Assembly (NCBI GenBank): GCA_963965975.1
Contig: OZ014416.1
Location: forward strand, 4,092,001-4,156,000
Reading direction: 5' to 3'
Length of the DNA stretch: 64,000 bases
DNA from: Xestospongia bergquistia
Taxonomy: Eukaryota; Porifera; Demospongiae; Haplosclerida; Petrosiidae
This document shows positions 49,901 through 61,817 of the stretch, in pieces. A program made the translations under genes and the position numbers. Position 1 is the first letter of the stretch. Each line of letters starts with the position of its first letter. The notes under the pieces are model-generated. The model worked only from the letters and a program-made list of their open reading frames with translations, searched no databases and was not told where the DNA came from.

Positions 49901-52320
49901 ATAGTTTAAACTCAAGCTAGAGATACTAATGCACATGAAGTATTGACACTTGACTGTATTTATTTACCCTTGGTCTGTACCAAGGAACATTATTGTCTCG
50001 GATTTACTGCAGAGAACACTGTCGAATGATTTGGCTGAATGAAATCCAGTTCCTTCTTCTGTCTTGCTAAATAAAGTCATGATTCATTGCTTGCTAAAAC
50101 GAAGTAATGCTGTCTAGCACAAACTATTACAAGCTGATACTACAAAAGCACTAAACTAAGGACTAAAGCTCATTGAATTTAAAGTCAAGGTAGACAAGAC
50201 TAAAGCTCATTGAATTTTAAGTCAAGGTAGATAGGGATAAAGCTCATTGAATTTAAAGTCAAGGTAGAGAGGGATAAAGCTCATTGAATTTAAAGTCAAG
50301 GTAGATAGGGCTAAAGCTCATTGAATTTAATGTGAAGGTAGATATACTAATGCACATGAAGTATTGACACTATTTATTTGCCTTAGGTCTGTAGCGAGGA
50401 ACGTTATTTACTGCAGAACACTGTTAAATGACTTGGCAAAACGGAATTCAGTTCCTTCTTCTTTCTTGCTAAATGGCCCTGCAGAAGTAATGTCCTAAGT
50501 TTTCTAGTATAAACCATTACAAAGTCATACTCATACAAAAGTAAACACTATGGGGGTAAAAAGGCTTGTACTAAATAAAAACGCTCGACTAATTTTATTG
50601 AGACTCGCTATATATATATTGTACAAAATATACCAGTTACTGAAGTCTTTATATTACGGACTAGTGAGATATTATATTTCAAAAAGACTTACGATAAGCT
50701 TAGTTAAGATAACAAAACACCAAAACTAAGGGTTAAAGCTCACTGAATTTAAAAGTCATATACTACAGCACATGGAGTACTGCTTCTCTGACCGTGTTTG
50801 TTACTACTGTCTTTCCCTTTCTTGTAGCGAGGAATTGCCTTCATGGAATACAGTTCCTTCTTCTGTCTTGCTCCACAGCCCTGTAGAAGTGAAGTCCTAA
50901 CACATTAGTTGCTAAAATGAAGTAATGCATTTCTAATGATTTGTAGTACAACCATTACAAACACATTCACGTATGATATAGGACAATACTCAAGACTCAA
51001 AAAAATCTCCACAATATGCACATTTTATAATACATAGTGCATAGATAACTTACGGGACAGGAAGTCTACACATGATAATCATATTCATAAGTATACACAA
51101 TACAACAACCAACCAATAATAATGCAGCACAAGCTGATACTGACACAAACGTAGAGACAGTGAGGGTAAATAGCGCTGCAAAAAAAATTGTGACAAACCA
51201 TTACAAGCTGATACTGATACAAAAGTAGACACAATAGATTTAAATGGGCTACATTGTACTAAATATACTGGAAAAGGACTAGTCAGATATGTTTCCAAAT
51301 GACTTACGACAGGCTTAGTTCAGATAACAGATGCGCTAAACCTAGGGGCTAAAGATCACTGAATATACTAACACACATGGAACTGCATGGAATACAGTTC
51401 CTTCTTATGTCTTGTTAAACAGCCCTGCAGAAATAAAGTCCTGACACATTGATTGCTAAAATGAAGTAATGCAGTCCATGATTTCTAGTACAAACCATTA
51501 CAAGCTGATACTGATACCACAGCAGACACAATGGTGGTAAGAAGCCTGTAAAAACACGTGACTTGCTACATTATACTAAATATACTGGTTACCAAAGTGT
51601 ATATATTATATAGACAAGGACAGGTAAGATATTATGTTTTAAAATGACTTATTACAGGCTTAGTTAAGGTAATAAATGCACTAAAACTAAGAGCTAAATC
51701 TCACTGAATTTAAAAGTCAAGCTAGATATACTAACATACATGAGTACTGCTACTCTGACCATATTTGTTACTACTGTCTTTCCCTTTTGTTGCAGTGAGG
51801 AACATCATTATCAAACAAGCTGATACTGATACAAAAGTAGTCGCAATGGGGGTAAATAGGCTTGTAGTAAATAAAACACGTGACTAATATTATTCAGACT
51901 TGCTACATTGTGCTAAATATACTGATTACTAAAGTCTATATATTACAGAGAAAAGACTAGTGAGATATTTTTGACTTATCACAGGGTTAGTTCAGATAAC
52001 AGATGCACTAAAAGTACTGAATTTAAAACTTAAGTTGGGCAAGCTAGATATACACACACACGTGGAGTACTGCTACTCTGACCGTATTTGACTACTGTCT
52101 TTCCCTTTTGTTGTAGCGAGGAACATCACTGTCAAATGACTCGTCTGTATGGAATCCAGTTCCTTCTTCTGTCTTGCTAAACAGCCCTGCAGAAGTAAAG
52201 TCGAGACACACGGTTGCTAAAATGAAGGAATGGCATCTAAATTTATTAATTTCTAGTACAAATTTGGTGCCAGTAGTCTTGCTAAACAGCCCTGCAGAAG
52301 TAAAATGCTGACACACTGTA
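40905..52320. repeat. Array 2, about 30 units of 240-560 bp
   Basis: Irregular tandem array. Short units contain TAAAGCTCATTGAATTTAAA, TTTACTTGCCCTTGGGCTAT, AGCGAGGAACATTATTGTCT, a core GCAGAGAACACTGTCAAATG to TCTTGCTAAACAGCC, and AGATTTCTAGTACAAACC. Long units add TTGTACTAAATATACTGG and TTTTAAAATGACTTATTACA. The core is usually 69 bp. On the minus strand it is bounded by an acceptor-like TTTATTTCTGCAG and a donor-like GTAAATCC and is open in two frames. Smaller runs (TAGGGCTAAAGCTCATTGAA, about 55 bp) are repeated at 45420-45540 and 49780-50340. Short ORFs called across these units are repeat translations, not recognised genes. Confidence 0.9.
48395..48537. mobile_element. Short Mutator-like MITE
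   Basis: A 143-bp element of the same family as 33545-34103, almost only terminal inverted repeats (TAGCCTTGTAGCCAAGCTTT at the left, GGGTATGAGGCTA at the right). Exact 9-bp duplication GTACTAAAT at 48386-48394 and 48538-48546, inserted in an array-2 unit. Confidence 0.85.
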
Positions 52321-52475
52321 GAAATGTGGCACCACTATTGTGAACTGAGAATGTTCAGTTGATGATGGATATTGCGCCATGATAATAACAACTATATACC
52401 TCCGTATATCTTATCTATAGTACACAATGAACATTGTCTGTCTGAATATACGTTTATTAATCAGTTGTAGAGAAC

Positions 52476-52540
52476 TAGGGGGCAGGGGGATGGAGCCCCC
52501 CACTTTTGAAATTGGGGGGGGGGCTCTGCCCCTTACTGTT
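52476..52540. repeat. G-rich imperfect inverted repeat
   Basis: GGGGGCAGGGGGATGGAGCC facing GGGGGGGGGGCTCTGCCCC, with a short spacer. It could form a hairpin or G-quadruplex and may be the end of an unrecognised repeat. Confidence 0.6.
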
Positions 52541-54249
52541 TGATTTTTGACTGTGTGATATACAAGTATGCATGATGAATTCCACTCCTCACTAACAAAC
52601 TGGGTGAAAAATAATTTGATTATTCAAACAATCAACCACCTGTATATGAATCAATGACATTCACCAATTGGTATGCTAAAGTTAATTGCTCAAAGAAGCT
52701 AAGTGTGAAAATAATCGTTTCACCAAAGTGTCTGGAGTGATCAAAGCTTTTGGTACAAATATGAGTACTTATAGAGGAGAGGTCAACTGTGTTGTCACTA
52801 CTGCTAAGGTATAATAATATTATTAAAGGTGCATATTGTCACATTTGAATGCAGCTTAACAACAAATTATACTATTATGAAATCGCGAATGCCAAGGTTT
52901 AGTTGGAGTCCATATAAATGGAGACAATGATTTAACTGACATATTAGACAAGATGAGAAAAAGAGTGAGTGAGCTAGAGTGAGTGCATGAGAGAGGAGGA
53001 AAGAGCTTTAGTATGTAAGATACTGTCTTATAAAGTCTCAGTATATTGAATTAAAGAATACTTAATAGAGCAGTTTACAACAAATACTATCGAATCAGCC
53101 ACAGTCCCATTCTAGTAAACAACAACAGCACAACGTCTTGTAATGGTGGCTTTCAAAAAGCCATTTAGTAGAGCAGAGCAGGAGTAATTTTGCTGCAATC
53201 GCAGTTAACATTAAGGGTGTCTGTTGTTTCCTTTACAGGAAACACATTAAAAGAGGTAAAACAAATTTTAATTTCTCTGATATAAAGTACATTATATGCG
53301 TTATCTAATATAAAGTGCTGATGATGAGTGATTTGGTATGGTAGTCCTCCTCCCAGTAGGTCAAGGCACTGCAATTCTTTGGGTACTTGTTCTTCCTAGC
53401 ATAGTTGAGTACAATCAAACTTGATAAAATTCATGAGAGGAGTAGTTTCGAAAACCAGCTACAGTACAAGATATGCAAGTGCATATATTACAAAAAATAA
53501 TGGATTATTAGGGCAATAAGCTGATAATAAAACACACACCAGAAGTGTCCAAGAAAAAAAGCACAAGAAGATGCCAGTAACAAAGATCTTATAATATCCT
53601 GTCCACACATTAACTATCTGTCTAGATAATGAGAACAAAGAAAACTCATAAAATATTCATTATTTAAAAGTAGTATTACTGGCACTATTTGATGTCTGAC
53701 TTTGCTGTACATAGTATATCCAAAATATCTTTATAATATAATGTAGTGATACATTAGAACATCCCACACAATTACAAAAATAGATGACTGTGAAGACAAA
53801 TGACAGAAATGACTAAAGAATCTTGACTTATGACTTGTTATTTCTCAAATGTTATACTTGAAAACAGAGAAACCTAAAAATATAACATTCTATTTATCAA
53901 CTCTTATAATTCCCAATTGTAACAATGACCTGATATGAACATAACAGACTATACACTTTAGATATATGAAGTACTTCACAGCAATACTTGGGATAAATCT
54001 GATATTCAACAGTATAATTACCACTAGTTATATGTACAGATTGCCATTGCAAATTTATTTTTACTGAAAATAAGCGTAACCTATTGCTTTTACTAATTCT
54101 AGCTATATCACCTTCACTTTCGTAATACATTAGTAATTAATAGTATTATATGTAGATATTTTTCATAACTATGCAACCTGTATACACTGTATTTAAAATT
54201 AAATCAATTTGCAATGAATTATCTTTTACAGTTTTGTTACATAATTTAT
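52541..54249. other. Non-repetitive AT-rich region, no supported gene
   Basis: No convincing exons, terminal repeats or tandem repeats. Short ORFs at 53165-53374 and 53897-54130 (minus strand) show no recognisable domain. Confidence 0.5.
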
Positions 54250-54257
54250 ATGTATAG

Positions 54258-54739
54258 CAGGCATGGGGTCAAATACATTGAATAGTATTTAAATACAAAT
54301 ACAAATACTCTCAAAACATGAAATACAATATACAAATACAAATACTTCTAGCAGGAATGTATTTCAAATACAAATACAAATACTTTGAAAAGTATTTAAA
54401 TGCTTTCCAAATACTTCTTTATACTATCCCAGCAGGAAAATCCCCATTATTTGCTTTACATATAATGAACTAATCATTACAAATTATTGATAATCTCTTC
54501 AAATGTTTTGTCAGTTAGGCAACATTGATCAGGGCAGGAAAAACTTTTCCTACTATGCTGAATAGTCTTTCCACAGAAACAAACAATTTAAAAAGGAGTA
54601 TTTAAAGATTTCATGAAGTATTTCAAATACAAATACAAATACTTCCTGTTTCAAAATTTCAAAATACAAATACAAATACTCAAAAAAAGTATTTAAATAC
54701 AGCTAAATACAAATACTCATATATTTGACCCCAAGCCTG
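54258..54739. mobile_element. hAT-type MITE, 482 bp
   Basis: Terminal inverted repeats CAGGCATGGGGTCAAATA and, as reverse complement of the right end, CAGGCTTGGGGTCAAATA. Exact 8-bp target duplication ATGTATAG at 54250-54257 and 54740-54747. The interior is built of repeated AAATACAAATACAAATAC in several blocks, and no coding sequence is present. The CAGG-type ends and 8-bp duplication are diagnostic of hAT. Confidence 0.92.
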
Positions 54740-54747
54740 ATGTATAG

Positions 54748-55294
54748 TATATAATAATGGATCACATATGATCTGTTTTGTAATAATGAACCGCTTCTGT
54801 CAACCTGTTTCTATATGTGATACAACTATTTGAGACTCATGCAAGATATTTGTGTGTAATTTAGTCTATCTTTAAATCTATAACCACATTTTCTTTGAAT
54901 CATTTAAGTGTTAATTAAGTGTGTGTAAGCCTGCCTCATTCCTGATTTCTGTAATAGTTCTTATCTTTGTTCATTGTCCTTCCATTTAGTTTGATCTTTG
55001 TTCTTTATTCAATTTCAGATAAATACCTGATTTTGTTTGTTCCTGACTGTATCAATTTCGTTTAAATACAACTTCTACTTAAACTTAGTTGTGACGAGAA
55101 CAGAGCTGCATATTCAACTGCAGTCTTGCCATAGAACTATACAAAAACTTTCAACAGTTACTAGTGACACTGATAGTCTAAAAGGCTATATAGAAAAGAT
55201 TCTCCATATTTTCAAATGTAATGTCAAAGTTTATGTCACAAAGAGTGTGACATAATTCTTTTACAACTTACTAAAGTGTATTGTATAGGCTTAT
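54748..55294. other. Intergenic, no supported gene
   Basis: AT-rich single-copy-looking sequence between the hAT MITE and piggyBac copy 3; only short ORFs without recognisable motifs. Confidence 0.5.
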
Positions 55295-55448
55295 TTAACC
55301 CTTTGACGCACGCGGATGCAAAATTGCATCCACCCGGGCAGTTCGAACTCGGGCGCGGATGCAAATTTGCATCCATCACTGTGAACACCTTTCAAGCAAC
55401 TTATTCTTTTGTAAAACGCGAACTAATCTTGTCAAAGCATCATTACTG

Positions 55449-56935
55449 TATTCTATCTAACTGGCAATGGCTCAATCTAACAGAAGAAGCGAGCGCTTAC
55501 CCCCTCATTCCGAGTTTTTTGATCGAGTACATTGATGGTATTCCTAGCGAGAATTAGGATGATGATTTGATGGCTGCGTGGACAATCCTTTAATCCTCAA
55601 TGATGGAGAAGCAGAAGCAACCAGTTCTTTTCAGAGCTATTCCACCAGACATAGCCCCACCCAATTAAGATAATGAGCATTCCATCAGCTACAATATTAG
55701 TGATACTGATGGAGGCAACACCAGCTCCCTCCATTCCATTCGTCTATCCCATGCACTCACTTTCTACTAAGCCTACACCTACTTTAGCTCAAATGTTCTC
55801 AGCAACTACACCTATCAGTACTGTTACTCCTGAGCAACTACTTATAAGTCCTATCAATCCTTGTCATCGACAACAAGACCAAACACCTCTTACTTGTAAA
55901 CCTGATAGGTACTTATATAATACATGGTTATTACACAGAAATTGTAAATAATAATAATCTTTTACAGTACATGCATTTACTGCTGCACCAGGCATCACTG
56001 ATAACACCATGCGCACACCATTGGCGTTTTTCAATCAGTTCTTTACTTCTAAAGTGAAAGATCTCATTTATACTGCGACAGTCCAATTTGCTGACAAGAG
56101 CTTGCATCATCCGAGGAATACCTGGATATGCATCGTCATGCACGTGGTAATGAGTGGAGAAGAAACCCTATGGACAGAAGTGAAGTCAATCCTTTCTTGG
56201 CAATCATTATAACAATGGGTGTTGTTGGTTATCCAACTTTGAGGTAATTATATAAAAAGGCTAATTTAATTGTATTCATTCTCTGGTAATTAATTCATTG
56301 TCTGGTAATAATGTTCATTGTATTTTAATAATATTATAAATCATCACCAATCATTATCAGAGAAGGAATATTGTTACCAAAGAATATGAATATGAAAGCT
56401 TTATTATAAAGTACAGGTTATTAGCTTTATTAGCTAAACAACTATGAATTTTATTAGCTCTTTTCTAATAAATTTTAGGCATTTGTAATTAGAAGTACAT
56501 ATAGTATACATAATTAGATCTTACTGGAGTATGAAGTGGTCATTTTACAACGAGTCATTCACAGCAATTATGTCTGGTAGAAGATTCGAGTTATTAATGA
56601 AGTACTTTCATTTAAATGATTCAACTAAAATGCCAGAACGAGGTAGCACCAACTATGATAAGTTGTACAAGATCCATCCTCTACTTGACCTTATCGTTAC
56701 AGCGTTTAAATGAGCCTACACACCAGAAAAAAATATATCAGTGGACGAGAGTATTATAGGATTCATAGGGAGGCTTAGTTGGATTCAATATATGGCAAAA
56801 AGGCCTACTACGTAGGGGATCAAAGTCTGGGTAGCTGCACGATGTAAGATATGCAAAACATCTTTACATGTACATGAATGTTTTGAGATTTACCATACTA
56901 AAATTCACTACGATCAACCCTTACTCAATATTCAG
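55449..56935 (+). pseudogene. piggyBac transposase with internal deletion (copy 3)
   Basis: Pieces in order: a possible start (MAQSNRRSERLPPHSEFF, near 55467) followed by a frameshift; a Thr/Pro-rich segment (55673-55940); and, after an acceptor-like TTTTACAG, FTAAPGITDNTMRTPLAFFN (about 55977) and VKDLIYTATVQFADKS. Then a probable intron (from about 56245), KWSFYNESFTAIMSGRRFEL (about 56531), the first catalytic Asp in ISVDESIIGFIGRLSW (about 56740), a stop (TAG, near 56815), GIKVWVAARCKICKTSLHVH and CFEIYHT. The C-terminal Cys finger directly follows the first-Asp region, so the segment with the second and third catalytic Asp is deleted. Non-autonomous, although its ends look mobilisable. 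Confidence 0.85.
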
Positions 56936-57016
56936 ACTTCAAATCTTTCTTCATGTACTATATCATGTACTATATATTTATATATATATATCATCTACTC
57001 CTGATAATAAGAAACC

Positions 57017-57047
57017 ACAAACACACACACACACACACACACACACA
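57017..57047. repeat. (CA)n microsatellite
   Basis: A CA dinucleotide run within piggyBac copy 3. Confidence 0.9.
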
Positions 57048-57919
57048 AAGTTATCTACTGATAACAAGAAACCACAAATACACACCTTACATTATACATA
57101 CACTAGCAAACATTTATAATATTGCCACTCTTTGCCTGACTATATGTTGTGTCTATATGTAGATACTTCTCTCTTGGCTGTGTGTATGTGCACACACACA
57201 CATACACTTACATTATACATACACTAGTAAACAGTTACAATATATTACCACACTTTGCCTGACTGTATGTTGTGTCTATACATACATGCTTTTCTTCCTG
57301 CCTGTGTCTTTGTGTGTGTGCGTTAGTGCTGTGTAAGATACTATACTCACCTAGTTATAAATCATCCAAAACGAAGATTAGAAGACCCATTTTAAGTTTA
57401 TAATACTATAAGTGAAGAAACGGCAGGGAGAATACTACAAGAAACAAAAAAGTACTTCAGTCAATTTGCTTTCTTCTCCGATCGAAAGCTCCACCCAAAT
57501 AAATTGACAGGATGTGATTGTGTCATTATGAGATGTGTCCAAGAAGACTTTCGTTGTGCACTTAGTTTACATCGTTTGGCTTAGAACAGTGTCAACAGAC
57601 TCCCCACACAATGAATAAATCAACTGTATGTTCATAAAGATGATCACTCGAGTTCTACTGCTTCAGAACTGGCTTCGAAATGTAAGCGTTTTTTGTCGTA
57701 GTATACTGCAGAGTTTAGATTTCATTTTATGGCTTTTCTTGTTGTTAAGGTAACAACAACAGCCTACCTACACCCTCACACTAGCTACTAACGTGAAAGC
57801 GTCGTCTTGTTGCTACAGTAAGCTTTTAAAGCGTTGCTATTGTTGAAAAAAACATTATTTAAAAGTAGCCGCCCATGGGCGTGATTACAATTAATTTGCC
57901 CCGCCCGTCAAAGGGTTAA

Positions 57920-58410
57920 CTAAACTCACCATTGCCACTTTCTTATTTGTAGAATTTATTTTTTCAAGAGATTAGAAGTATTTGATAAGGTGCTATTTTT
58001 GCACATTACGAACGTTTTAGCGCTATATTCAATATTGTCCAGTAAAAATGGTACTTTTATTTGGCTAATGGTTGATTAAGGCATTACAAACATTTGTTGA
58101 TCATTTGTCTTTTGTGCATATTGCTAAAAATAGAGAAAAGGGAGCTTCATTACTGCATTGTCAAAATAACTTAAATCCCAACTTATGTATTGTTAGTACT
58201 CATCAATAGACCTGATTTAATAACATTATTTAATATATTTGGGTTGATGTAGCCAGCACTTTACCATGACTGTTTGATTTTATAGAGATAAGGTGAGCTT
58301 GTATTCACTTCTTAACTTTTTTCTGGAGCAGAAGAAATTCCTCCCATGGGATTTCCATGTGATCCTGTAATGTATTTTAATGCTTAGTGATTTTTTTGTT
58401 AGTAGGTATA
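57920..58410. other. Intergenic, no supported gene
   Basis: AT-rich; no terminal repeats, tandem repeats or exon-like chains recognised. Confidence 0.5.
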
Positions 58411-58411
58411 T

Positions 58412-58731
58412 TGTGTAGTGGTTGCTAGTCGATAAACTGTAGACGTTGTTAGTAGATAGACTATAGAGGTTGCTAGTAAGTAGGCTACATTGTAGAGGTT
58501 GCTAGTAGATAGACTGTATAGGCTGCTAGTGGTTATGTATACATTGCCTGCAGAAGTCTCTTGTAAGTAGATTGTAGTGGTTGCTAGTAGAAAATTTGTT
58601 GAGGCTTTTAGTAGAAAGACTGTAGAAGTTGCTAGTAGGTAGGTTTATAAAGGCAAGTAGTAGATAGACTTTAGAAACTGCTATAGTAGATGGACTGTAG
58701 AGGTTGCCAGTAGATAGATTGTAAATGTAGA
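58412..58731. repeat. Minisatellite, about 26-33-bp unit
   Basis: About ten diverged copies of GGTTGCTAGTAGATAGACTG-type units. A 117-codon minus-strand ORF across it (58526-58879) translates the repeat (NLSTxNLYSxST-type) and is probably fortuitous. Confidence 0.85.
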
Positions 58732-59932
58732 GGAACCATAAGCTTAGACGTTGATTCAGGAAAGTTAGAAAGAAATGTGGTTGTAAAATCCACAGTGGCC
58801 ATAATATTTGTGCCAATAGCGGCAACACTGTGTTCATGATATTTGATATACACATACAATACAGGTAGAAGGTACACATATCTTATTGTCTTGTAATTTT
58901 TATGTTTTACTGAAGAATGAAGTGTTCTGATATAATTACATTTTCTTAACTACAGTAATTGATCAATAAATGTATAGGGTTGATTTTGCTAAAGATAAAT
59001 GTCTTCATGATTTTGGTATAAAATTAAATCAGGAGATAACATAAATTGTCGGAGTCCTGGTTGCAGTAGTATAGAGACAAAAAATGTTACTCCAGAAAAA
59101 AAATTTGAGAGAGAATCAATTCTTTGAAGGAATTAAGAATGTTGAGTGTTGGGGAATTATGAAATAGATATTTTTTGAAAGTGTAGTCTAGTAAGAATAA
59201 TACTATAATATATATCATTCCACCTGGCATGTTTGCATCTTATAACTAGGTAGTACTAAATTTGCTTTGAATTATTTTTATGTACATACACATGTATTGC
59301 ATATGTTAGCTTCGCATCATATTCTGCAACAATTTGTAATCTTGTGAAGACTTTGACAAGTACTATCTAGAAAGGCCATCTTCAATTGTAAAGATTATTT
59401 GGGATGGTGCTATTGGAATTGGGTAATTGACTTTGAACACACAAAGACCATAGCTGATCAAATATACATGAAAAGCACATACTTCTGCTATGAAAAACTT
59501 TCAAAATTAACTTAAATTAGGTGGCACAAATTCATTCATTTTAAAGGACTTTAAGATAAATTTTAAAATAATATATTTATGTACATAAAGATTCCAGGAG
59601 CTACACGAGTGACATCTCAACTTCAATTATATGTATAGCTTTCTTAGAAATAGGCACATTAAAGAGATGTTTACATGGAGATAAAATAAATTTGTCTATA
59701 CCAGCTGTAAGACAAATGCTCTATATTAAGGGTACTACCCTCTCCTCTTGCTAGATTTGTTAAGATGAAAATAAAATATAAAGAACGGGTCAAATCATGA
59801 AAAAGAAATAAATAAAATTCAAATTTAACTTTTCTAAATTCCTTTTAAATTTTAACAAAATCCCAAACAACGTTGTTGCCTTAAACACAGATTTGACAAG
59901 AAAACGATATTTATTAATTGCTATCCTTGGGC
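58732..59932. other. Intergenic, no supported gene
   Basis: AT-rich sequence without recognised exons, repeats or element ends. Confidence 0.5.
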
Positions 59933-59940
59933 CTTGGCTG

Positions 59941-60795
59941 CATAGGCGTATTTAGACCCGGGCCAGCACGGGCTTTGCCCGGGTAACCAGACCAAAATTA
60001 ATTACATTTTTTCAAAGATAAATTTATTGCTTTTATTTACACGAAAAGATTAACCACTAACACATGCCATGTATGACTTCACAGTTAGCAATTAGCACCT
60101 CTTTTATGAACTGTGATCTGAGTCAGACTGAGTGCCAATATGAAAAGACTCTTGTAGACTTGGGCCTCTAGTAATAGTAGCAGTAGTGGTGTAGGCTGGT
60201 CCATCAAAAAAATCATACAATGTTCCAGAGAGTGAGGAATATGACAGTGGAAATGACAGCAATGAAGAAATTGACAGAGAAATTAGAGGATTAAATGATC
60301 AAGATGGCTAGCTGTAAATTTAATAACGAAGTAGTTTGAAATTATTCTTTCTACTTTTCTTGTACTCTGCAGACACAGATGGTGATGGTATTGATCTACA
60401 GATTCATAGGGTATAGGTAATGATATATCCACAATACCAGGAGTTAACGTACATGTACATGTTGGTGATGTAGCATCAACCTCAAGCCGAGAGTAGATGG
60501 TCCTGCAGACATAGCTAAAGATAAATCCGAAAAGCCTATTCAACCAGTCGGCATTGATTTTCCACTTTCTGTTTTAGTCGATTGTTTAAACCTAGATGGT
60601 ACCAAGCAACAGTAGGTTTTCTAGTATAGCAATCCAAATGATGCATTCATTCAGAACGGGTTCAGGGACAGGAAACATACCATGTTTTTGGTTGAGTAAA
60701 AGTTTAAAATTGTTAATAACTATTAATAACTACTAATTCATAATGATGAATAATTAATAAGCCCTAGTACTTTTAGAGACCTAGATACGCCTATG
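59941..60795 (+). mobile_element. hAT element remnant, 855 bp
   Basis: Exact 8-bp target duplication CTTGGCTG at 59933-59940 and 60796-60803. Ends: CATAGGCGTATTTAGACCC at the left and, as reverse complement of the right end, CATAGGCGTATCTAGGTC. The interior keeps traces of a hAT transposase N-terminus with its TTF-type zinc-finger region: an acidic stretch (NVPESEEYDSGNDSNEEIDR, about 60220) and, near 60595-60700, YSNPNDAF and NGFRDRKHTMF. These resemble WLEYSxxxDAxFC and GFxxWKxA of animal hAT proteins. No catalytic or dimerisation domain remains. Confidence 0.88.
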
Positions 60796-60911
60796 CTTGG
60801 CTGATTTTGTACTGTCCAGGAGTTTGTCCCTGCTCACCCACTCTATTGACATTCCTCAGGTACTAGAAAACCACGCCTTATTAAATATTTGTGGTTTCAA
60901 GTGTTTTGATA

Positions 60912-61015
60912 GGGTGGAGCTGCAGTTGCTGTATACGGAAAACTTACAACAACATTGTATATAGGGTGGAGCTGCAGATACGGAAAACTTACAACATTGT
61001 GTGTAGACAGAACAT
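60912..61015. repeat. Short tandem duplication
   Basis: Two copies, about 50 bp apart, of AGGGTGGAGCTGCAG followed by ATACGGAAAACTTACAAC. Confidence 0.8.
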
Positions 61016-61431
61016 TCTTTCGATTTAGCTAATATAATTATTATAAATGATAGCTAATTAAATCCTTTCTAAACAGTTTGTTTACTAATTTTTTTAAAAA
61101 TCACTTTTCATATTTTCTTTAAAAAAATTTTTTTAGCATAACCTTGTTAGTATAAACAATAATCAAGAAACTAGCACTGCAGTTACTGGTCTCCAGGAAC
61201 GTTTGTCCTTAATTTCTTACACTAGATTGTTTTGCATACAAATTTAAAAAACATTAGGTTATTATAAACATTTACATGAATTTTATTACCGAGTTAAAAA
61301 TAGTGACAAGCTTCACATTCTTATTTGCAAATATAAAATCATAATGACTTGTAATATACAAGGTGACAACATCATTCAATGTGACTTCTTAATATACATC
61401 ATTACAATGGTTCACAAAAAATGGACTCAAT

Positions 61432-61735
61432 AGCCAGCAATAAGGGGAAATGTACTAAAATGAACAAATGGCCTTGTTGCTGGGTGGGAAAGACACACCC
61501 ATATCAAAACAACTGACGATAGTATTTGTACTAACCTGACACACTTGAATATCATATCGTCGTTCACATTCAAAGTCTCAAAAGCCAGCAATAAGAGGAA
61601 ATGTACTAAAAAATGAACAAATGGCCTTATTGCTGGGTGGGAAAGACACACCCATATCAAAACAACTGACGATAGTATTTGTACTAACCTGACACACTTG
61701 AATATCATATCGTCGTTCACATTCATAGCACTGGA
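61432..61735 (-). repeat. 151-bp tandem duplication with exon-like block on the minus strand
   Basis: AGCCAGCAATAAG starts at 61432 and again at 61583, with almost identical copies. On the minus strand each copy ends a block TGAACGACGATATGATATTC, then AAGTGTGTCAG, with a donor-like GTTAGT. The rightmost copy continues upstream into an open segment encoding SLVRSKAQLQCYECERRYDI. It may be a duplicated small exon of an unrecognised minus-strand gene, but no wider gene model could be built. Confidence 0.75.
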
Positions 61736-61817
61736 GTTGTGCTTTAGACCTAACAAGGCTTTTGAAAATCAAACCAGCAACCTATGTAGGATAAACTGTG
61801 TCCTCCAGTTATTGCAT

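Larger units (their letters stand above)
55299..57915 (+). mobile_element. piggyBac-family transposon (copy 3), both ends intact
   Basis: TTAA target duplication at 55295-55298 and 57916-57919. Terminal inverted repeats CCCTTTGACG and CGTCAAAGGG. Next to the left end are two palindromic motifs: GGATGCAAAATTGCATCC and, about 30 bp on, the perfect palindrome GGATGCAAATTTGCATCC. 2617 bp long. The interior holds a decayed transposase, and its right part (about 57050-57900) matches copy 1. Confidence 0.93.

Noticed and set aside
41039-51298. Many 60-86-codon ORFs in array 2 (for example around RNIIVLDLLQRTLSNDLAEW)
   Set aside because: They are the same repeat unit read in several frames and on both strands; none has independent evidence as a gene.
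55340-55352. AGTTCGAACT as a tRNA T-loop
   Set aside because: No cloverleaf can be formed around it; it lies between the subterminal palindromes of a piggyBac end.
58526-58879. 117-codon minus-strand ORF
   Set aside because: It is largely a translation of the minisatellite, with no domain.
60283-60543. 86-codon minus-strand ORF in the hAT remnant
   Set aside because: The plus strand shows hAT transposase traces around the same region; the minus frame has no recognisable motif.
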